Source: Tubiluchus corallicola (taxonomy: Eukaryota > Priapulida > Priapulimorpha > Priapulimorphida > Tubiluchidae). Taken from it: a stretch of DNA of 64,000 nucleotides. A model generated the notes under the pieces. The model did not search any database, was not told the origin of the DNA, and saw nothing but the letters and a program-made list of their open reading frames with translations. The DNA lies in the NCBI GenBank assembly GCA_030141605.1, contig JAQGDQ010000158.1, positions 124,001-188,000 on the forward strand. Direction: 5' to 3'. A program made the position numbers and the translations under genes. This document shows, in pieces, positions 13,116 through 27,800 of the stretch (position 1 is the stretch's first letter; every line of letters begins with the position of its first letter).

Positions 13116-15625
13116 GAATTTCGGCTATCTCATAATCCTCAGCTTATCAACGACGAGCACTATCTTTTCTCCACGACTGATGCACCGTGAAATGTAAAGC
13201 TGTGCGTGTCAAGTAGCGAAATAAGGTCTATCAGTGCAAAAAGTGAGTCATAACACTAATAAATTGCACATAACTAAGATGTAACGAGCTGTTGAAATCA
13301 TTATTAAAAATGTAATCAAAGCCAAGTGAACCCATCGTACTGTGAATCTGAAGCATAACAGGAATATCTCTTACTTTTAGCATTAACTTTACTGTTCATG
13401 CTAGTAATTATTGTTATAAAAAATTATCTGCTTTTATTTTGTTTCTTGAAACAATAATTCAAACTTTTTCCTCAAAAGCAAAGAAGAATCAATGATATAG
13501 AAAAACCGCAGTTTTCATGAAAAAATGCACAAATACATAATAAACCCAAGAATGTGTTAACAAATGCAATTGAAAGTTTATGCCATTCAAATGCCTTTGA
13601 AAAAAATGTATGGAAGCTAAAATCGGTCTTGACAGCTGACATGTATAGTTATTAATAAGTTTAATGACAATGAAATGGATTACGAAAACAGCAAAACCAC
13701 ATTGGAATTCTACCTACTTATGCTCTTGCAGCAATGGAAATACCTATTGATGTAAAGGTAATAAGACGTGTGTTTTGTAAAGATTGAGGTAACATAGAAA
13801 ATAACTGCAAAAAATGCATAGACCATCTAAGGTAGACAGTTTTTGTATAATGCCTACAATGTAGAATAGTACTGATAAGCCATTGTTTTGCAAGTCAATA
13901 ACAAGTTCACAATCATCTTTATTTCATAGCCAATTTACTGAAAAACAATATTAATGATCAATATATAAAACGACTAACTTATTAGCACAAACTTAACCTT
14001 TACAGAAAATCAAGCAAAACAAGAAACAATTATATGAGCCTGACAGCGTTTATCAGTTTTTAAACAACACTAAAACTGAAATAAACTTTGAAATAATAAA
14101 TATTTTCTAATATCACTGACAATGTGAATGACCAACTAACCTACTGCACAATCATGTGAATATTCAGTCAGCCTACTGCTCAATCTGTAGCTCACCATAA
14201 CCAAGCAGGCTGTCTCTGACAGTCAATCACGGTAGCTTGTTTGCTGTCCTCTGTGCAAGCACTATCGACAAATTTTCATCAAGAAAATTCAGAATAATCT
14301 TATGACATTGTATACACATTACAGTCTGAGTAGTGACTTTTTGCATTACTGAGTCCATAAAAGTGTTACTTGCGAATAATACTTTCAGTTTAAATAATGT
14401 CACAGAATGAGGATATTTACCTTTTATAACGACTTATACAAACATTTTGTAAGCCAAAAATAGTCAACTACTGTAAGTGCCAAAAGATTATAGAGTGACT
14501 TCATCAACATTAAAGTTTATTCAAGGTGATTTTAAATAAGTATGTTCTGTACTATACACTTTTCAAATGATATACAGACTGTTCTTTGACAAGCTGGATA
14601 ACTAATGAAACTATTGCATAATAAATTGTTAGAGCCATTTGTCTTCAGGATATTCAGATTCGTGGTACAATTTACACTGAAAGTATTTCCTTACCTGAGT
14701 ATCATAAATCCGAAGTTCTAGTAGACAGCACAGCAAAAATAATATGATGGTAATAAAAAACATAAGTATTACTGCAGGCCTGCCTGGTGAGGTTACAACT
14801 GCAGTCAAGAAGTACACAGATTCATGTATGCAGAATTTGCAAAAGAACAGATTAGAAAGGGGTTTAACTGAGTCTCCGCAAAATGACATAATTAACTTAA
14901 CACAAAAGTTGAAGTCTTAAAAACAAAACACAAAATGAACTTTGAATCTGAAACCGAATATACAGATTATGAATCTCCAAGTCACAGTTTACTGTCTAAT
15001 GCCTAAATGTGGCACTGCTGCTGTTATATAAAGAACTACTGAAACGAAGAACCACATCAGAATTATAGCAAGATGCAATTTATTAACATGGTTCATAAAA
15101 ATCCAGCCTAGGAATGAAATGTTCAGCTGAGTTCAGTATTTAAACATATCCAACTAATAATTAGTAACTTTGCTGCTAGGAGGTCGTGACGACCTAAGTA
15201 CATGTCAAAATGGATTTATTTGTAGATGCATAAGGTGCAGTAGAACAAACAGTTCAAAAACTGAACTGTAACAATCCCTTTTAGAAATTTAGCACAAGAC
15301 TACCATTACACAGTGTCACAGATTATCATTTACAATTACAGTTGACAACTTTCACAACTCCATAAGCTGTGACTCGGGCAGAGAGAAAGAGCCGAGACTA
15401 AGAAACGGCCTTCGATTATTAGCACAGCATTCAATTTTGAACACAGTGGCTGTTACGAGAATTATGTAGCTAGAGTTTTGGAACAGTGAACAATACAAAA
15501 AACCAACAACTAAGCAGTCAATTAAATTTGGCAACTGAACTCCAGTTACGGTATCACAAACTGTGAAATCGTTAAGTACATGGAGCAGTACAATCATTAT
15601 TAAACATCTCTACACTATACCATTG
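13116..15625. other. Spacer between GLD2 3' end and UBR4 start
   Basis: About 2.5 kb separating two genes transcribed in the same direction. It should hold the UBR4 promoter and the GLD2 3' UTR. TTTATT at 15215-15220 and 15079-15084 would read AATAAA on the minus strand and are candidate poly(A) signals for GLD2. I saw no convincing coding exon. Confidence 0.5.
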
Positions 15626-18600
15626 CTAATCTAACTTAGAAATTATAGAATTTATGTCTTTAGTGTTTTCTAGACATCTCCAAGACAGCTTGAACACCTT
15701 GACAATTTCTTGAAATATTTCCTCATCGTAAACTGATCTTGCCGTATTTGATAGGTCAAACGGTTCTGAAACAAAGAGATGTTTCAAAATATGTAGCCAT
15801 GAAGCAGTGAGGTTAGGTCACCGGGACAGCAATGAATTCTGTATTTTACTAAGCAAACTACTGAGCTTACTGGCTCAGATAGGAAATAGTTAATTGCCAT
15901 TGTTATCCAGTATGCCCAGAATATCATAACTCAAAACAATTCAAATAAAATTAGTAACAGAATATTTAACAGGACAAAAAAAATCCTAAACTCAACAGTA
16001 AAGCTCTGCACAAAAGCTGCTGCAGCCAAATTAAAATTGAGGAAGGTTCCTGGAATGCTTCAAAATCATTACTTTTCTATATAGAACGTTTTATCCAATT
16101 TTGTACCAAATTTACTAAGGTAAACATATGCAAATGTGCATCACACAAAAAAATCCATGAAAATCAAAATATCTTAAACAAGTGATAGGGATTGTGTAAC
16201 ACAGCTTGTAAGGCAAAGATTGGAGGAAGACAGTAGAAAAAATATGCTTGTGAAACTACATTAAACATTCTGTTAGTAAAAACAAAAATGCATAAGAAGA
16301 TACCTTCTATACATAGATACTTCCACTGAGTTGGTGGATTGTCCCTACAAGACCTTTGCTTAATCACAACATGTCGAGGCAATCGGACTCCAGTTCGCAC
16401 GGAAATGCAGTCTTTATCATAACTGTGATGAAGAAGAAAACAGATTGATGGCAAAAAATGTTATGAAAATTTTCCAAGCTCTACAGGTGTATTTTACGAC
16501 AATTCATTCTACAATTTTGCATATAACAAAAAAAGACTACTTAAAATAATGATCATTAGACATAAAAGCCAATATATAGCCGCTAGTACAGGTACAGTAG
16601 GCATTGCCTAATAAACTGCCTAAGACAATCATGTTTTGCCCATCAATAACTGAATCAATTGGCCAAAGTGATTGAACAAAGTTAGCCAATAAATATTGGT
16701 AAATCTAATATTGAACTGGTATTTATTGCTGCTAATTGACAAGTTAACCAGCTGCTAAGTTAAAAAATTACAAAGATTTGTTTTGGCTTCACAGTTTCAC
16801 AAATAAGGAAGTTGAAAAATTCTTTCACTGGAATGAAGCCCAAAATCAGTTTAAGTGCAGACTGCTGAGGATAAATACACATGATGTGTGAGACGACTGA
16901 TGAAAAAACATAACAGAAGCACAAAGGCAACGCAGACGTTTTATCACATACGACTGCCCTACCTAAGACATGAAGCAAAAATATTGAGTCGGTAACGCAT
17001 AATCTTTAAACACTGTTACTGATTGATTATAGCATGTATAAGTCCATATATTTTGCACAGTGCCCAGGAACCTCGTGTGTCTAGACCAATTAAGCAAATG
17101 ATTCAATCAACTAACAAAAATAAACAACAGTTATTGTAAAAGTAACATATTACTTACTTGAAAACATTAGCATAATAATTTAAAAATCCTATAAATAATT
17201 GTCCTAACGAATGATTGTTATTGGACCTCCATCGTGGTGGATTTTCATTCAATGCAAGTGTTCTTACATCACTGCTATTGCTGAACTTGCCCTAAGTCGA
17301 TTAATCACCATTTAAACAAAATAGCTAATACGAAATATTTAAAAGTAAGTGGGACATTTCTTTTACCATAAAATGCTACATTGTAAATAAGTTAAATGAA
17401 AAAAGTGTAACAAAATATTAAGTTATGCACTCATCTAAATCAACCAATATGTCGGGAATTAAAACAAAATGAATGAAATTAGCAAACATATTAACCACTT
17501 TTCTAACACAAATATGCTATGCTAGGAAGAAAGACAAAAAAGATAGTACACATAAATAGCTTCTTATATGTTTCTCATGAGTTTTTCTGATTTATCCTAC
17601 TTTCTTGACATTTTCTTGTTTAATCATTACATTTACATTTAAACAAAATTTAACTGAACAAAACAGATGGTGTTACCCGACCAATATCACCACTAATTTT
17701 TTGGTATGTGACCTGGATAGAATTGCCTACCTAAGGCAATATAAAACAAACAAACAAACAAAATGTTTATGTAGCCTACACTAGAGCAGCTATAAAAGTA
17801 TTAACTGGTAATATTTTGTAAAATTATTACATCTGAAGAAAACACATATTATACATATAAATCCATACATAAATACATATACCTGTAGAATTAATACATA
17901 GACTTATATTTGAATTTGCATTTTTTTAAAGAAAAGAAATGAAACCAGTGATTAAATGGACTAAATATATCGGTAAAATTCTTCATAACTTACGGGCAAT
18001 AACTTGTGCAAACATGGCAATACTGGAGGACTACATCCACACTGCAAGTAATGTATCACCATCAACTGCAGTGAATAACTAGAAATTGTTCTCTGGTTGG
18101 CATCATTAATATTGTGCTCTTTGGCCCAGCGCTTCACAATGACAACAAGCGGACAAACTCGTTCATCCACTAGAAAATGAAATTTCTGTTAATTACACTG
18201 TAGCAACAAAAAACCGAAGCAACTGCAAACATGTGTACAATCTCAGCTGCACTACGTGATACACAATTAAATTCTGGCTTAATTTAGTTATCAGTAAGTT
18301 ACATCTGTTTGTTCATAGACCTGTCAATATTCATCCACAGAGAGCAGGGTAACGTAGTTTGTTAAGGCAGGCTTAGATCAAACTTATGACGCAAAGCAAC
18401 TGAAGACTCAGCATTTGGCTGCAACTGGTAGCCTACACTAATTCCATGCATATCCAGTCGACATAAGCAAGCTTACAATGCAACTCGGTTCTAGCACGTT
18501 GCTCATGTTCTACTCACGGCATACAGTATCCACCCAGTTTCAACCTGAGTATTGTTCTACAATAATTGCGATCTGGCCAGAAATTTTTTTCATTCGTGTA

Positions 18601-21600
18601 TGCTCAGTCTTCGTCAACCTGAGCAGTTTTGCAACTCGTGGAAACTCGTATCTTCCTACTTGCAGGAACTCGGTCTCAGCTGATCTGAGCACGTGTCTAC
18701 GACTGTTTCCTGTCAGATGAGGTGAGTTGCGGCGCTTCGCAGGTTGACCTAAGCTTGGATTTAAAGTTCCCACTATTTGACAAGAATATAAAATAAACCA
18801 GCAACAAAGAGTTAGTAGGATGAGTACTGGCATATCAAAGTTACTAGAGTTTCAAGAAAAAATATCAGCGATGTACAATTGTACATGCTAACTGTGAGAA
18901 AATTTTGTGAAGTGTGTAGAGAATCAGCTTCCTGCTAAGCCACATAATAGTCCCAAAATTATGCTCAGTTTACGTGAGTACCTCCTACCTGTACGTTTGC
19001 TTTATATGCTGGCGAACAAATCAGCCAATAAATCATTACCAATTAAATTTAACAATTTTGCACCAAATGCTATCCAATGGCCTCACAATACAGTAAATAT
19101 CTAGTACAAAGACTTACTCTTGGAATACATGTTGAGAAGATGAGTGTTTCTGATACCAACAGAGTTATTGACATTAATATCAACCTCGACGCCACTAATC
19201 TTATCCTCGAACTTGATAATTGGCACCTTTGCCTGAATAAGAAGTGGTTTACTGATGAAGTCTATAAACAGAAAAAAAACAATATACAAGCAAAAGAAAA
19301 AGTTGTATATTTAATGGACAGCTGGAAAGTTGCCAAACATTAAAAAAAGCAGTCACAGCAACTCTTCCAAATTACAGTCAGCGAGCCAATCCGAGGCTAC
19401 TTCACTAGTTTTTTATTTTTGCCAAAACGAAAATCTTATAGCATAAACCTTCAGCCAGGATAAAAAATAGGCACACTATCAGGGCAGGATTATCCCATAA
19501 GCTAGTATAGCCTGCAGCCAAGGGTATGGCAAGCTTGGGGTCCCTCATTTAGTCAACGAAAGTTTCCAGAAACGAAGTCAGTTTCAATGAAGGTTTCCAA
19601 AAACAAAAACATAAACAAGTTTAGTAACTAATACATAACAAAGAAGGTAGGCTAGCAAAATTTATGTTAAGCAGCAGTTATATTACACGTCACAACTTGT
19701 TGGACACCCTTTTTCATTCAATGTTTTGGCACTATTTAGCGAAGCATGATTGGTAATTATTTACTTGAGACTCAAGTGGCTACTGTTAATGAGGCATTAT
19801 ATGGTGGACTATTTATCTCAAAATCAGTACAGTTAAATAGAATACTCACTGCACTTTTTTAGTGATTTCATGATTGTCTTGAGAATATTTCTAGCCTCAT
19901 ACTTTTGGTCAATCTGGAAAAATAATAAAAAACTACATTCACATTTTATAGATTTGTAAAGATAGCAAAAAGTTGACAACTTTTTAACAAAAAACAGACA
20001 ATATAAATAAGGTCATTAAATCACTTACAGGAGGCCACGTTGTATCATTTAATCATTTGCTATGTTTATTTGTATACTATATATATCATCTGAAACAAGT
20101 TGCCATTCTTAGAAACTGATGAAAAATTCCTATAAATAACATTTCTGACAACAAAAAACGTTAAAATATGACTTTCCATTTTCAATTTTCTTGAATAACA
20201 TAGAAAATGTTAGGAAAATATTTGGGCTTACTTTGAAAAAAAAATTTCAGTTCACTGAACGTAAACTTCCTTTTGCAACCAGACAAAACATTTTAACAAA
20301 ACAGTAAAAAAGTACTAATAAACTGCAACAAAAATTCTATAAAATTGTGTGTGCTTTTCCTTGCCAGCATTTGTCAGCTAAATTTGCATTAATTCGTCAA
20401 TAGTAATCTTTCACAAAGTGCATGCAGTCACGTAGCTCAAGGTTTGAAACTTCAATCCACAAAAGCGCAAGCAAGCATTTGCTATAGATAATGATTTTCT
20501 TACCTCATCCGGACTTAGCATTAAACACATGTCCATATCACTGCTATCTGTGCTGAGGCCATTATTTGATGAGCCGACAACATATAAACCACAATCTAAA
20601 AGCAATTAAAACGATTTACAAGCAATGAACTTACATAGATAATAAACAAATGCATAACAGAATAATTCAACCAGAAACAGAGTTACAATTATTAAAACAT
20701 AACAGATGTAGCCTAGTTAGTATGGCTTCAACCAGCAAACATTACTGGTGTGTGACTCATCTGGGATTTCAGCCACCAACTAGCCTTCAGGTGAAAAGAA
20801 CGAAAATTGTGTTAGACAATTTTGATAATGAAAAATACAAAACACCAATAAAATCAAAACGTTTGTAATTAGTGCCTCCAATGAAATCAAGAAAAAACAT
20901 TTACAGAATATCAGGTGCAAATTTTTAAACCTAGGCTCAGTTTCACAAAACTGTCACTGAGTTAACATCATTATTATCAGTTCAGCGATTGCAATAACGA
21001 CGTTATAAATTTAGTGATGGCTTTGTAGAACCAACCCCTTATCAGCTCCTAAGTGCATGATAAGCAGAATTATGACACAAAACACTAAGTCATGTCAATA
21101 AATCTTTTACTCACTAAGCCTAATTTCACTGCAGAATTATTACACACAAACCTACATGGGTAAATGCTCTTAAGAATATGAAATATTGCATCTCGCAGTT
21201 TCATCTTGGCAAAGTAAACATCTTGGCTTTGACGATGTCTTAAGTAGTAACTCCATATAGCATCAGAAACCTGAAATTAACTCTGATTCACTGCTTGTTT
21301 TTAATATGATATACTTTGAACAATTCTTATATTTAAATTTAGCAGATTTCAATGTTTAAGCTTGACAAAACTGTCGTTAGTATCTCACTTTAATTAAAAC
21401 AGTTGAAATTAGGACTAGTAAAAAAATAAACTGCGGAAGACAATCTTACATCACTCCACTTGGAAGTATCAACTCTGCTTGATATCCTTCCACTAAAAGC
21501 AGCAGGTTTCTGACAATGACCGACTTGAGACGAGGAAGCTTGACCTTAACGAAATTTTTCACATGTAATAACACTTTAAATTAAAGATATTTGTCTGTGT

Positions 21601-24600
21601 AATGTTAGCACATACTACAAATGCAAACCGTATGATTGCAACATTTCATTTCTCCTGTTTGAAGAAAAATGGCGGTTTTATTCAATTTGTAGTTCCAAAA
21701 TATACTCATAATTTTTTCCAGCACAGCAAGAGAGGTTAACAAAATTACATTCATTTAGCTCTTTCACGCATAATTTTCTATTTTGGGACACTTAAGTTTT
21801 CATTGGTACAAAGTAATGTAACGTTTAGGTTTAAAAACCTTTCAAAACACATGAACTAGGTGGTTTCTTTTACATCTTTCTCTATATAAGCTCTCAGTAG
21901 CAACTAAGGAACAATTTTGTTTAGAACTGATAAAAAATATCACACCAAATAAACAGTATGTACTTATGTAACATTTTACAAAGCACAGAGAAACCAATGA
22001 TTATATTATGTAGCTACATTATTATTCTACGAAGCATTTCAAAATTTTACACAGTACTGAATTGTTGTTGTTGTTGTAGTTTATTAAAAAACAATTGTTG
22101 TAGTTTATTAATTGTTGTTGTTGTAGTACAGTAATATTGTTGTAAGTTTTGTGGCTTTCTATTGACGTTCCAAAATTAAACATTATGCGCAATGTAGTAT
22201 AAAAAGTGTAACTAAGCATTTCAGCTAATCAGTTAATACACTGAGCTAAATCCAGTACGTTTGGTTTATTGGTGAAAAAGCAATAGGGTAATGAAAGTCC
22301 TGAGCATTTAAGATACCTGTTTTTACATCCGGTGATACAATATAATATTTAACATATTTGGGGGCTTAATATCGACATAAAATAAGAAAAAAACATCAGC
22401 AAAATGTATCCATAAGATGAAAAACATTTAAGATTTCAGCTACAGCATGTATAGCAGTACAGTACTACCGTTGCAGCCTGTTAAGAGGGGTTAAACACAA
22501 AATATTATAATTTATTTTACATAAAAAAATTAATAATGATACTTAAGCCAGGGCAGCCATGGCGACATTTTTGTGACAGTCACCAAAATATTCCCGCGTT
22601 TGTATTTTGATGCAAATCATTCATGCGCGATTGTCGCCACTTTTTTGCGAAGATTGAGCTTTTTTCTCGCACGAAAATTGCGAGAATGTCGCATATCCAC
22701 AAGACATGTTTGCGCAAATTTGGCAACTTTTTGACACTTATGCAACAAGTCTATTGCAATCATTTCACAAAATTTTCGCAGAGAGTGAAACAGGACAACC
22801 GAGGTTTGCGAAAATGTTCAAAACAGTTGAAAGTCATTGCAACATTCTCAAAAGTATCACAAAATGTTTGCTAAGATTTTGCGGATTGTGAAGTTGCTGC
22901 TAACGTTTCACACATGCCCGCATGTTACGATTACTTTGCTACAGTTTGGCAAAGTAGCAATTGGCAAAGACTCTGGCATTACCAACTTTAAACATTTTAA
23001 ACGAAGTTTCCGAAATTTCTTTTGCCGACGCTGGCGAACTCTCACAAATGTTTGGTGATTGTTGGACTTAGACATTTTTAGATAGTCACTGAAGTAGTGA
23101 ACCCAGTGAAAGCCTAGGTTTACTTTCTGCATCTGCTAACATGCAGCACTTAAGACCAGTGCTACTTACTAACCCAAGGTACCAATTAGAATAAATGAAT
23201 TAAAAAGATGAAGATTTTTAAGTTACCCGCCTGGAATTGACAAGCTGGCAGTATAATTACCTTGCTGTGGTTTCTGCTTTGAATAGAACATTTCTGCTCC
23301 AGTTGTAAGCTTCCTTGCATCTTTAGTTCTACGCTTACTTCCACTTTCCGCACCTTGGGGGCTAACAGAGGCAACATCCAACTGCCGTCTAAAAGTTAAT
23401 GTAAAAAATTAGATAAGTTGAATTTATTAAACTGCTTTTTTATGGTACTGTTGGATTGGTTGACCATGTCTGCATCATTTTTTTCTAAAGACCAAACTCT
23501 ATGAAATAAAGACCAGACTGAGACAATATGCGAATACTGTACAAACTGGAATTTATGAATACATGTTATTTAGGTACCACAACTCACGCACGCACGCACG
23601 CACGCACACACACACATGTATATATGTGTATGTACATTAACTGGTTATACATAATAATTTTAGTTTTATATATGATGCTTGTGTATTGCCATTTGTTGCC
23701 ATCTTGCCATCTTTATTGCCATTGTTATACATACACAAGCATCATATATGAAAGTAAAATAATTATGTATAATCAGTTAAAAAAACTGCTGTTTGAAATA
23801 TTGTTAAAAACAAAATGCCAATACAAGTGGCATCAAATACAAACATTTCAATATAAAAGTAATTCATGTATTACAAATGATACCAAACATCAAACAATAC
23901 ATACAATTATATAATACAAATTCAAATGACACAAAGATATAAAAACATATTTTTCAACATAATAATCAATACACATGAAAACATCACAATCTAAAACCAA
24001 TTAAAACCTACAACATACATAACTCTCTTATAAAGTAATTATAAGACAAAATGCACCTACCAAATGAGACCTTTCCATAATCATACACTTTACTAGGCTA
24101 AACTAAATGCAAAGTTAAAAGTAAGTTGAACTTATATCTTAAAACCTACAAAACACATTAATACATAAAATAAAAATAGGAAAGAAAATAGGAAAGATCT
24201 TTAAAATATGTTAAACCAGCTGTGGAATGTGATACTGGAAATGTAAGAGCTTAATGTTGAGACTGTAAAATGCAACAATTTTCACAGAACATTTTCAAGA
24301 AAAACTTTAGGAAGCACTTACATACTTGGACGTAGAGGGTAGTTAAGATTCAGAATGACAAAAAAATTCAACTATATTAGAAACTACTTACTTTACACCT
24401 CTGCTTGCATGACTCATGTCGCGCGTGATACTCAAATGATAATCTTGATCTCTGCTAGTAAGATGAAAGCCACGACAATTCAAAACATCGTGTTTGTTAT
24501 CTTTTGATGAAACTAGAGGAACAGGTGGTGATGTCTTGGAAAATGCAGCTTGTGAAATGTAAGAACCAAGAGGTGATCTTAAGCCAAACTGTGCCAACGA

Positions 24601-24873
24601 AGCTGAAACAGGTGCAACAGTTTGTCTAGCAGTAATGGATTGTACTGCGTCCGACAATAGACGTGCTGCTGCTAATGTCTTCAGCATTTGTCCAATATGG
24701 CTGTCAAGAATATTCTGATGAGATAAGGCATTTGTGGCACCAGTAACATAGTTACTACTAAGGACGGGCCTATTACTCACATTACAAGGAATTTGGGAAG
24801 TTTGGTTCACATTAGCCGGTAACCGAGATAACACCCATGGATGTAGAAGCTGTCCAGATGGCGTGCTGTTCAT
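15626..24873 (-). CDS. TENT2: GLD2/TENT2-type cytoplasmic poly(A) RNA polymerase
   Basis: Non-canonical nucleotidyltransferase that adds A residues to cytoplasmic mRNA 3' ends (and monoadenylates some microRNAs), usually brought to targets by RNA-binding partners. Exons in gene order: 24392-24873, 23261-23388, 21450-21544, 21156-21270, 20504-20595, 19850-19913, 19118-19261, 17994-18169, 17158-17291, 16304-16422, 15626-15765; stop TAG at 15628-15626. Phases join to about 562 aa (human 484), the extra length being in the low-complexity amino-terminus. Catalytic signature: GSS at ~281-283, D-M-D at ~293-295, third Asp at ~353 in GVEVDINVNN. Central domain NDANQRTISSYSLQLMVIHY and the PAP-associated segment NNHSLGQLFIGFLNYYA, then PPTQWKYLCIEEPFDLSNTA, align with animal GLD2. 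No RNA-recognition domain, as expected. First ATG is at 24873, with an in-frame stop upstream; a 5' noncoding exon is possible. Seen: motifs and splicing. Inferred: activity. Confidence 0.95.
18400..18770. other. Less AT-rich island in a GLD2 intron
   Basis: About 370 bp with noticeably more G and C than its surroundings and short repeated words such as GCAACTCG and GAACTCGG. It lies between the exons at 17994-18169 and 19118-19261. It has no splice-bounded exon fitting the gene, so it is more likely an old mobile-element insertion. Confidence 0.3.
19480..19565 (+). mobile_element. One end of a hAT-like element in a GLD2 intron
   Basis: Starts CAGGGCAGGATTATCCCATA and continues with AGGCTAG-like and GCCTGCAGCC words in the same order as the left end of the complete element at 41085-41504. 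I found no matching right terminus or target duplication, so this looks truncated. Confidence 0.45.
22560..23060. repeat. Possible old repeat in a GLD2 intron
   Basis: About 500 bp, richer in CpG than its flanks, starting near CAGGGCAGCCATGGCGACA and full of variants of TTTTGCGAAnnTT and CACAAAAT. No ends could be fixed. Confidence 0.3.
23586..23632. repeat. (ACGC)n/(CA)n microsatellite
   Basis: ACGC units pass into CA and then GTATAT units directly beside the inverted repeat at 23638-23780. Confidence 0.9.
23638..23780. repeat. Hairpin-forming inverted repeat
   Basis: Two arms of about 50 bases, 23638-23687 and 23731-23780, are near-perfect reverse complements (left begins TTAACTGGTTATACATAATA; right ends with its complement). 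The 43-base loop has repeated TGCCAT words. It sits in the GLD2 intron between the first two coding exons and could be a small foldback element. Confidence 0.8.
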
Positions 24874-27800
24874 CACTTTCAAAACAATAAAATTCCTTGT
24901 GTTAGGCTGTGGCTAACAGCAGCCCTGAACTAATGAATGTCTCAATTTGCAATTTCATGGCTGGACATTCCTGAAACAAAAAGCAAGACATCCATGGACT
25001 GTGTGTTCCTGAACGGATTTTCATATGGGCCCAACTAACCTAAACTATCAACGAGAGATATTCATGATACAGAAAGTATAGGATTCTCATAGCATCAACT
25101 AGATGCAACAGACATACTGTGAGACATTACCTGCAATGTTAACGAACTGGAAGACATGTGTGCAAGTCAATTAATCATTGTGACCCCGTGATTTGACTGC
25201 TACTAGTTTTTTTGGCTATTTCTGATCATCAGCTATGAGCTACTAGAGCTACTTACATTTTCACATGTTTCAGTTAATTTTGGTTTTCTGCTGACGTCTA
25301 CCATATTTGTATTTCGTTTAGTCAGTGCAATGGGACATATTTCTCGGTGTGCACGAACAGTGTAATGCTAGAGGTTGAGAAGCAAATATTTGTTGTAGTG
25401 TTGCTGATTCTTAGCAAACATTCAAGCTAGAAGCTTGCAATGTGCAGAGCTGATGAAAATACAATGATTTTAAATTAATTACATTAGCTTTAGTAGACAG
25501 ATACAATATATCTGCCAGGAGTAAATGCTATTTAACTGTAAGTATCACCAGATTAGTGTTTTTGATTTGACACACGATTCTTAGTAGTGCTCGGGGAAGT
25601 TAGAGTTACCACTTTGTCAGCTACTTGAGCTACTTTTTGTAGCTAACAGTACAAATAAAACTGAAATTTCAAATTCGAAACAGATTACAAGCTGATCTGC
25701 CCTGTTAAAATTAACTTTTATTACTCCAGTCAGGAATTTATTAATTTTTGTGCACCAGTCCAGTTAAGCAAAAAAAAAATACTGATAAAAAAGCAGGAAT
25801 TATGGCCTGAAATTTCAGTGGTGATAACATAAATTTGTTAAGAACTGCACTTGTTTCTGTAGTGACAGCTGCCTGCTGGTTAAGTACATGGCATCCATGG
25901 CCCTTGTGCATGCGACATTTTGGCACAGAACACTGACAGGAGATATTTGGGCAAAAGGACATTTGAGCACGACATTTTGTTTTCTGTTTCTGTATAATAA
26001 CAGGAAAAATGCTATGCACCATCAGTACAAAAGTCGTGTAAGTGCACAATAGTGTTACAGTAGCAGTGCTGTATTATATATGACGAAATAAATCAATGAG
26101 AATTCGAGCTAGTAAACAATTATACAATTGCAGCTTTGCTTAAATACAGTTTTTCTTGATGGCAAAAATATTATGACAGCTTTTGAAAGAATTAGGGATG
26201 CTTTTAAAGTGCTTAGTTTTTTACTACATAACCATTAAACAAAAACACAGATCAATTTTACATGGGTCACCAATGACCACTAACCTAAAATGATAAAACA
26301 TTACAGAGTGTATAATTCTTTTGAATTGGAATTACGAGAACATTCGATTCAGTTTCGGTAAACAATTAGGTCAGCCCGACATTCCAGTTCAACTAGACAT
26401 TTTATACGTAATTCAGTTTGGCAGCATGGCCGGTCATTCGGTTAAGCATTTTTTGGTGGGGCCCAAGCATAAAAAATCGCTTTCAGTTCGCTAGAATGTG
26501 CTTTTGGTGCACCCCTATGTTGTACCTATTTTTTTTATTTTTGTTTATTAAATTTTAAATGATCAGCTATAACTTCCTAGCTAGAACAATTTACTTTTTA
26601 AAAATCATTGCTTTATATGCATTACAAAAACTAGTAAGTTGGCTTTGCACTTTTGTGGTTTTTCACCGTAATTCAGTATTTTATGTTTAACTTTTAAAAT
26701 AAGTGAAGCAGAAGCAGACACCGCATGTATACATTAGCATTGTATTAAAATATAACAGCATATATATTTTAAAAATACTTGCTGCATCACAAAAACAGTT
26801 AGTAAAAGAAATGTGTGTCACAAGAAAATCTATTCAAATCAAAATTTATAAGTTTAAGTAAGTTTATAAGTTTATTTATTTCCACTCTGCATCTAACAAT
26901 TATAATAAAAATACAGATAATTTCACTGAAGTAAATATAAATATAAATGCAGTATTATCCAGAAATTACAAAATACAGCATATACATGTGCAAATTACGT
27001 TATAGAATAATTTTTATGCATACAGTTTGAGCCTAAAAGCATAGCTTGACAGGCCAAACTGTACATGGAAATCTTAAAAAAAATGATTAATAATTGAAAT
27101 AATGATAATATATACATAAAAGTGGGGGGAAGAGTAGTGAATGAAAGATGAAATGGAGCGAGAACTAAGAAAAACTGTGATCATGATTATAAATTGTTCA
27201 GTAACCTGTTGCGCATAGTCACATTATATTAAGATTACTGTGGAAAAAAAATGCAGATTATTATTATTATCAAATTGTGTTACTCTTTATACTTTTGAAA
27301 TATTTCTTTTCTGATTTAGCCTCGGTACAACTAGTGCAGCTTTTTAAAGGAAGACCAGATGATTTTTCATATATAAATTTTAACACAATTAATAATGCAA
27401 AAGCATTTGTGATAATTAAATAATAGATTAAAATCTTAATTAAAGGCAGGCGAACCCAACTATTGATGACATCTCAAACTAACATAATTTTCAATAGAAA
27501 AAATAATATTCCACGAGCGTGTTGCACGTGTTTGTGGAAGCGAAAATTGAAGTTTAGTGCTACTGTAAGATGTTCAGTGTGTTCTACTAAAAGTAGGCAA
27601 GTTTTATGATAAAATTCAAATTTCAAATTTACTGCTGTGCTCACGCATGAGCTGTCGAACGTGTGTAGTTCACCACAAACTAACACATCTGAACTGAAAG
27701 GTACAGCACCTGTTTTTTATATGATGAGTTTCCATAATGCCCGCCTAACTAAAGAATGGCAAAATACATGTAACAGCGAAGAACTAGTGGTGCGAATGCA

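Noticed and set aside
25741-26049. Minus 102-codon frame with a Cys/His-rich stretch
   Set aside because: The Cys/His spacing fits no zinc-binding pattern I know, it opens at a non-conserved place and no splice sites support it.
26160-26520. Possible MITE ending GGTGCACCCCTAT
   Set aside because: The left end matches only loosely (TAGGGATGC) and no target duplication was seen.
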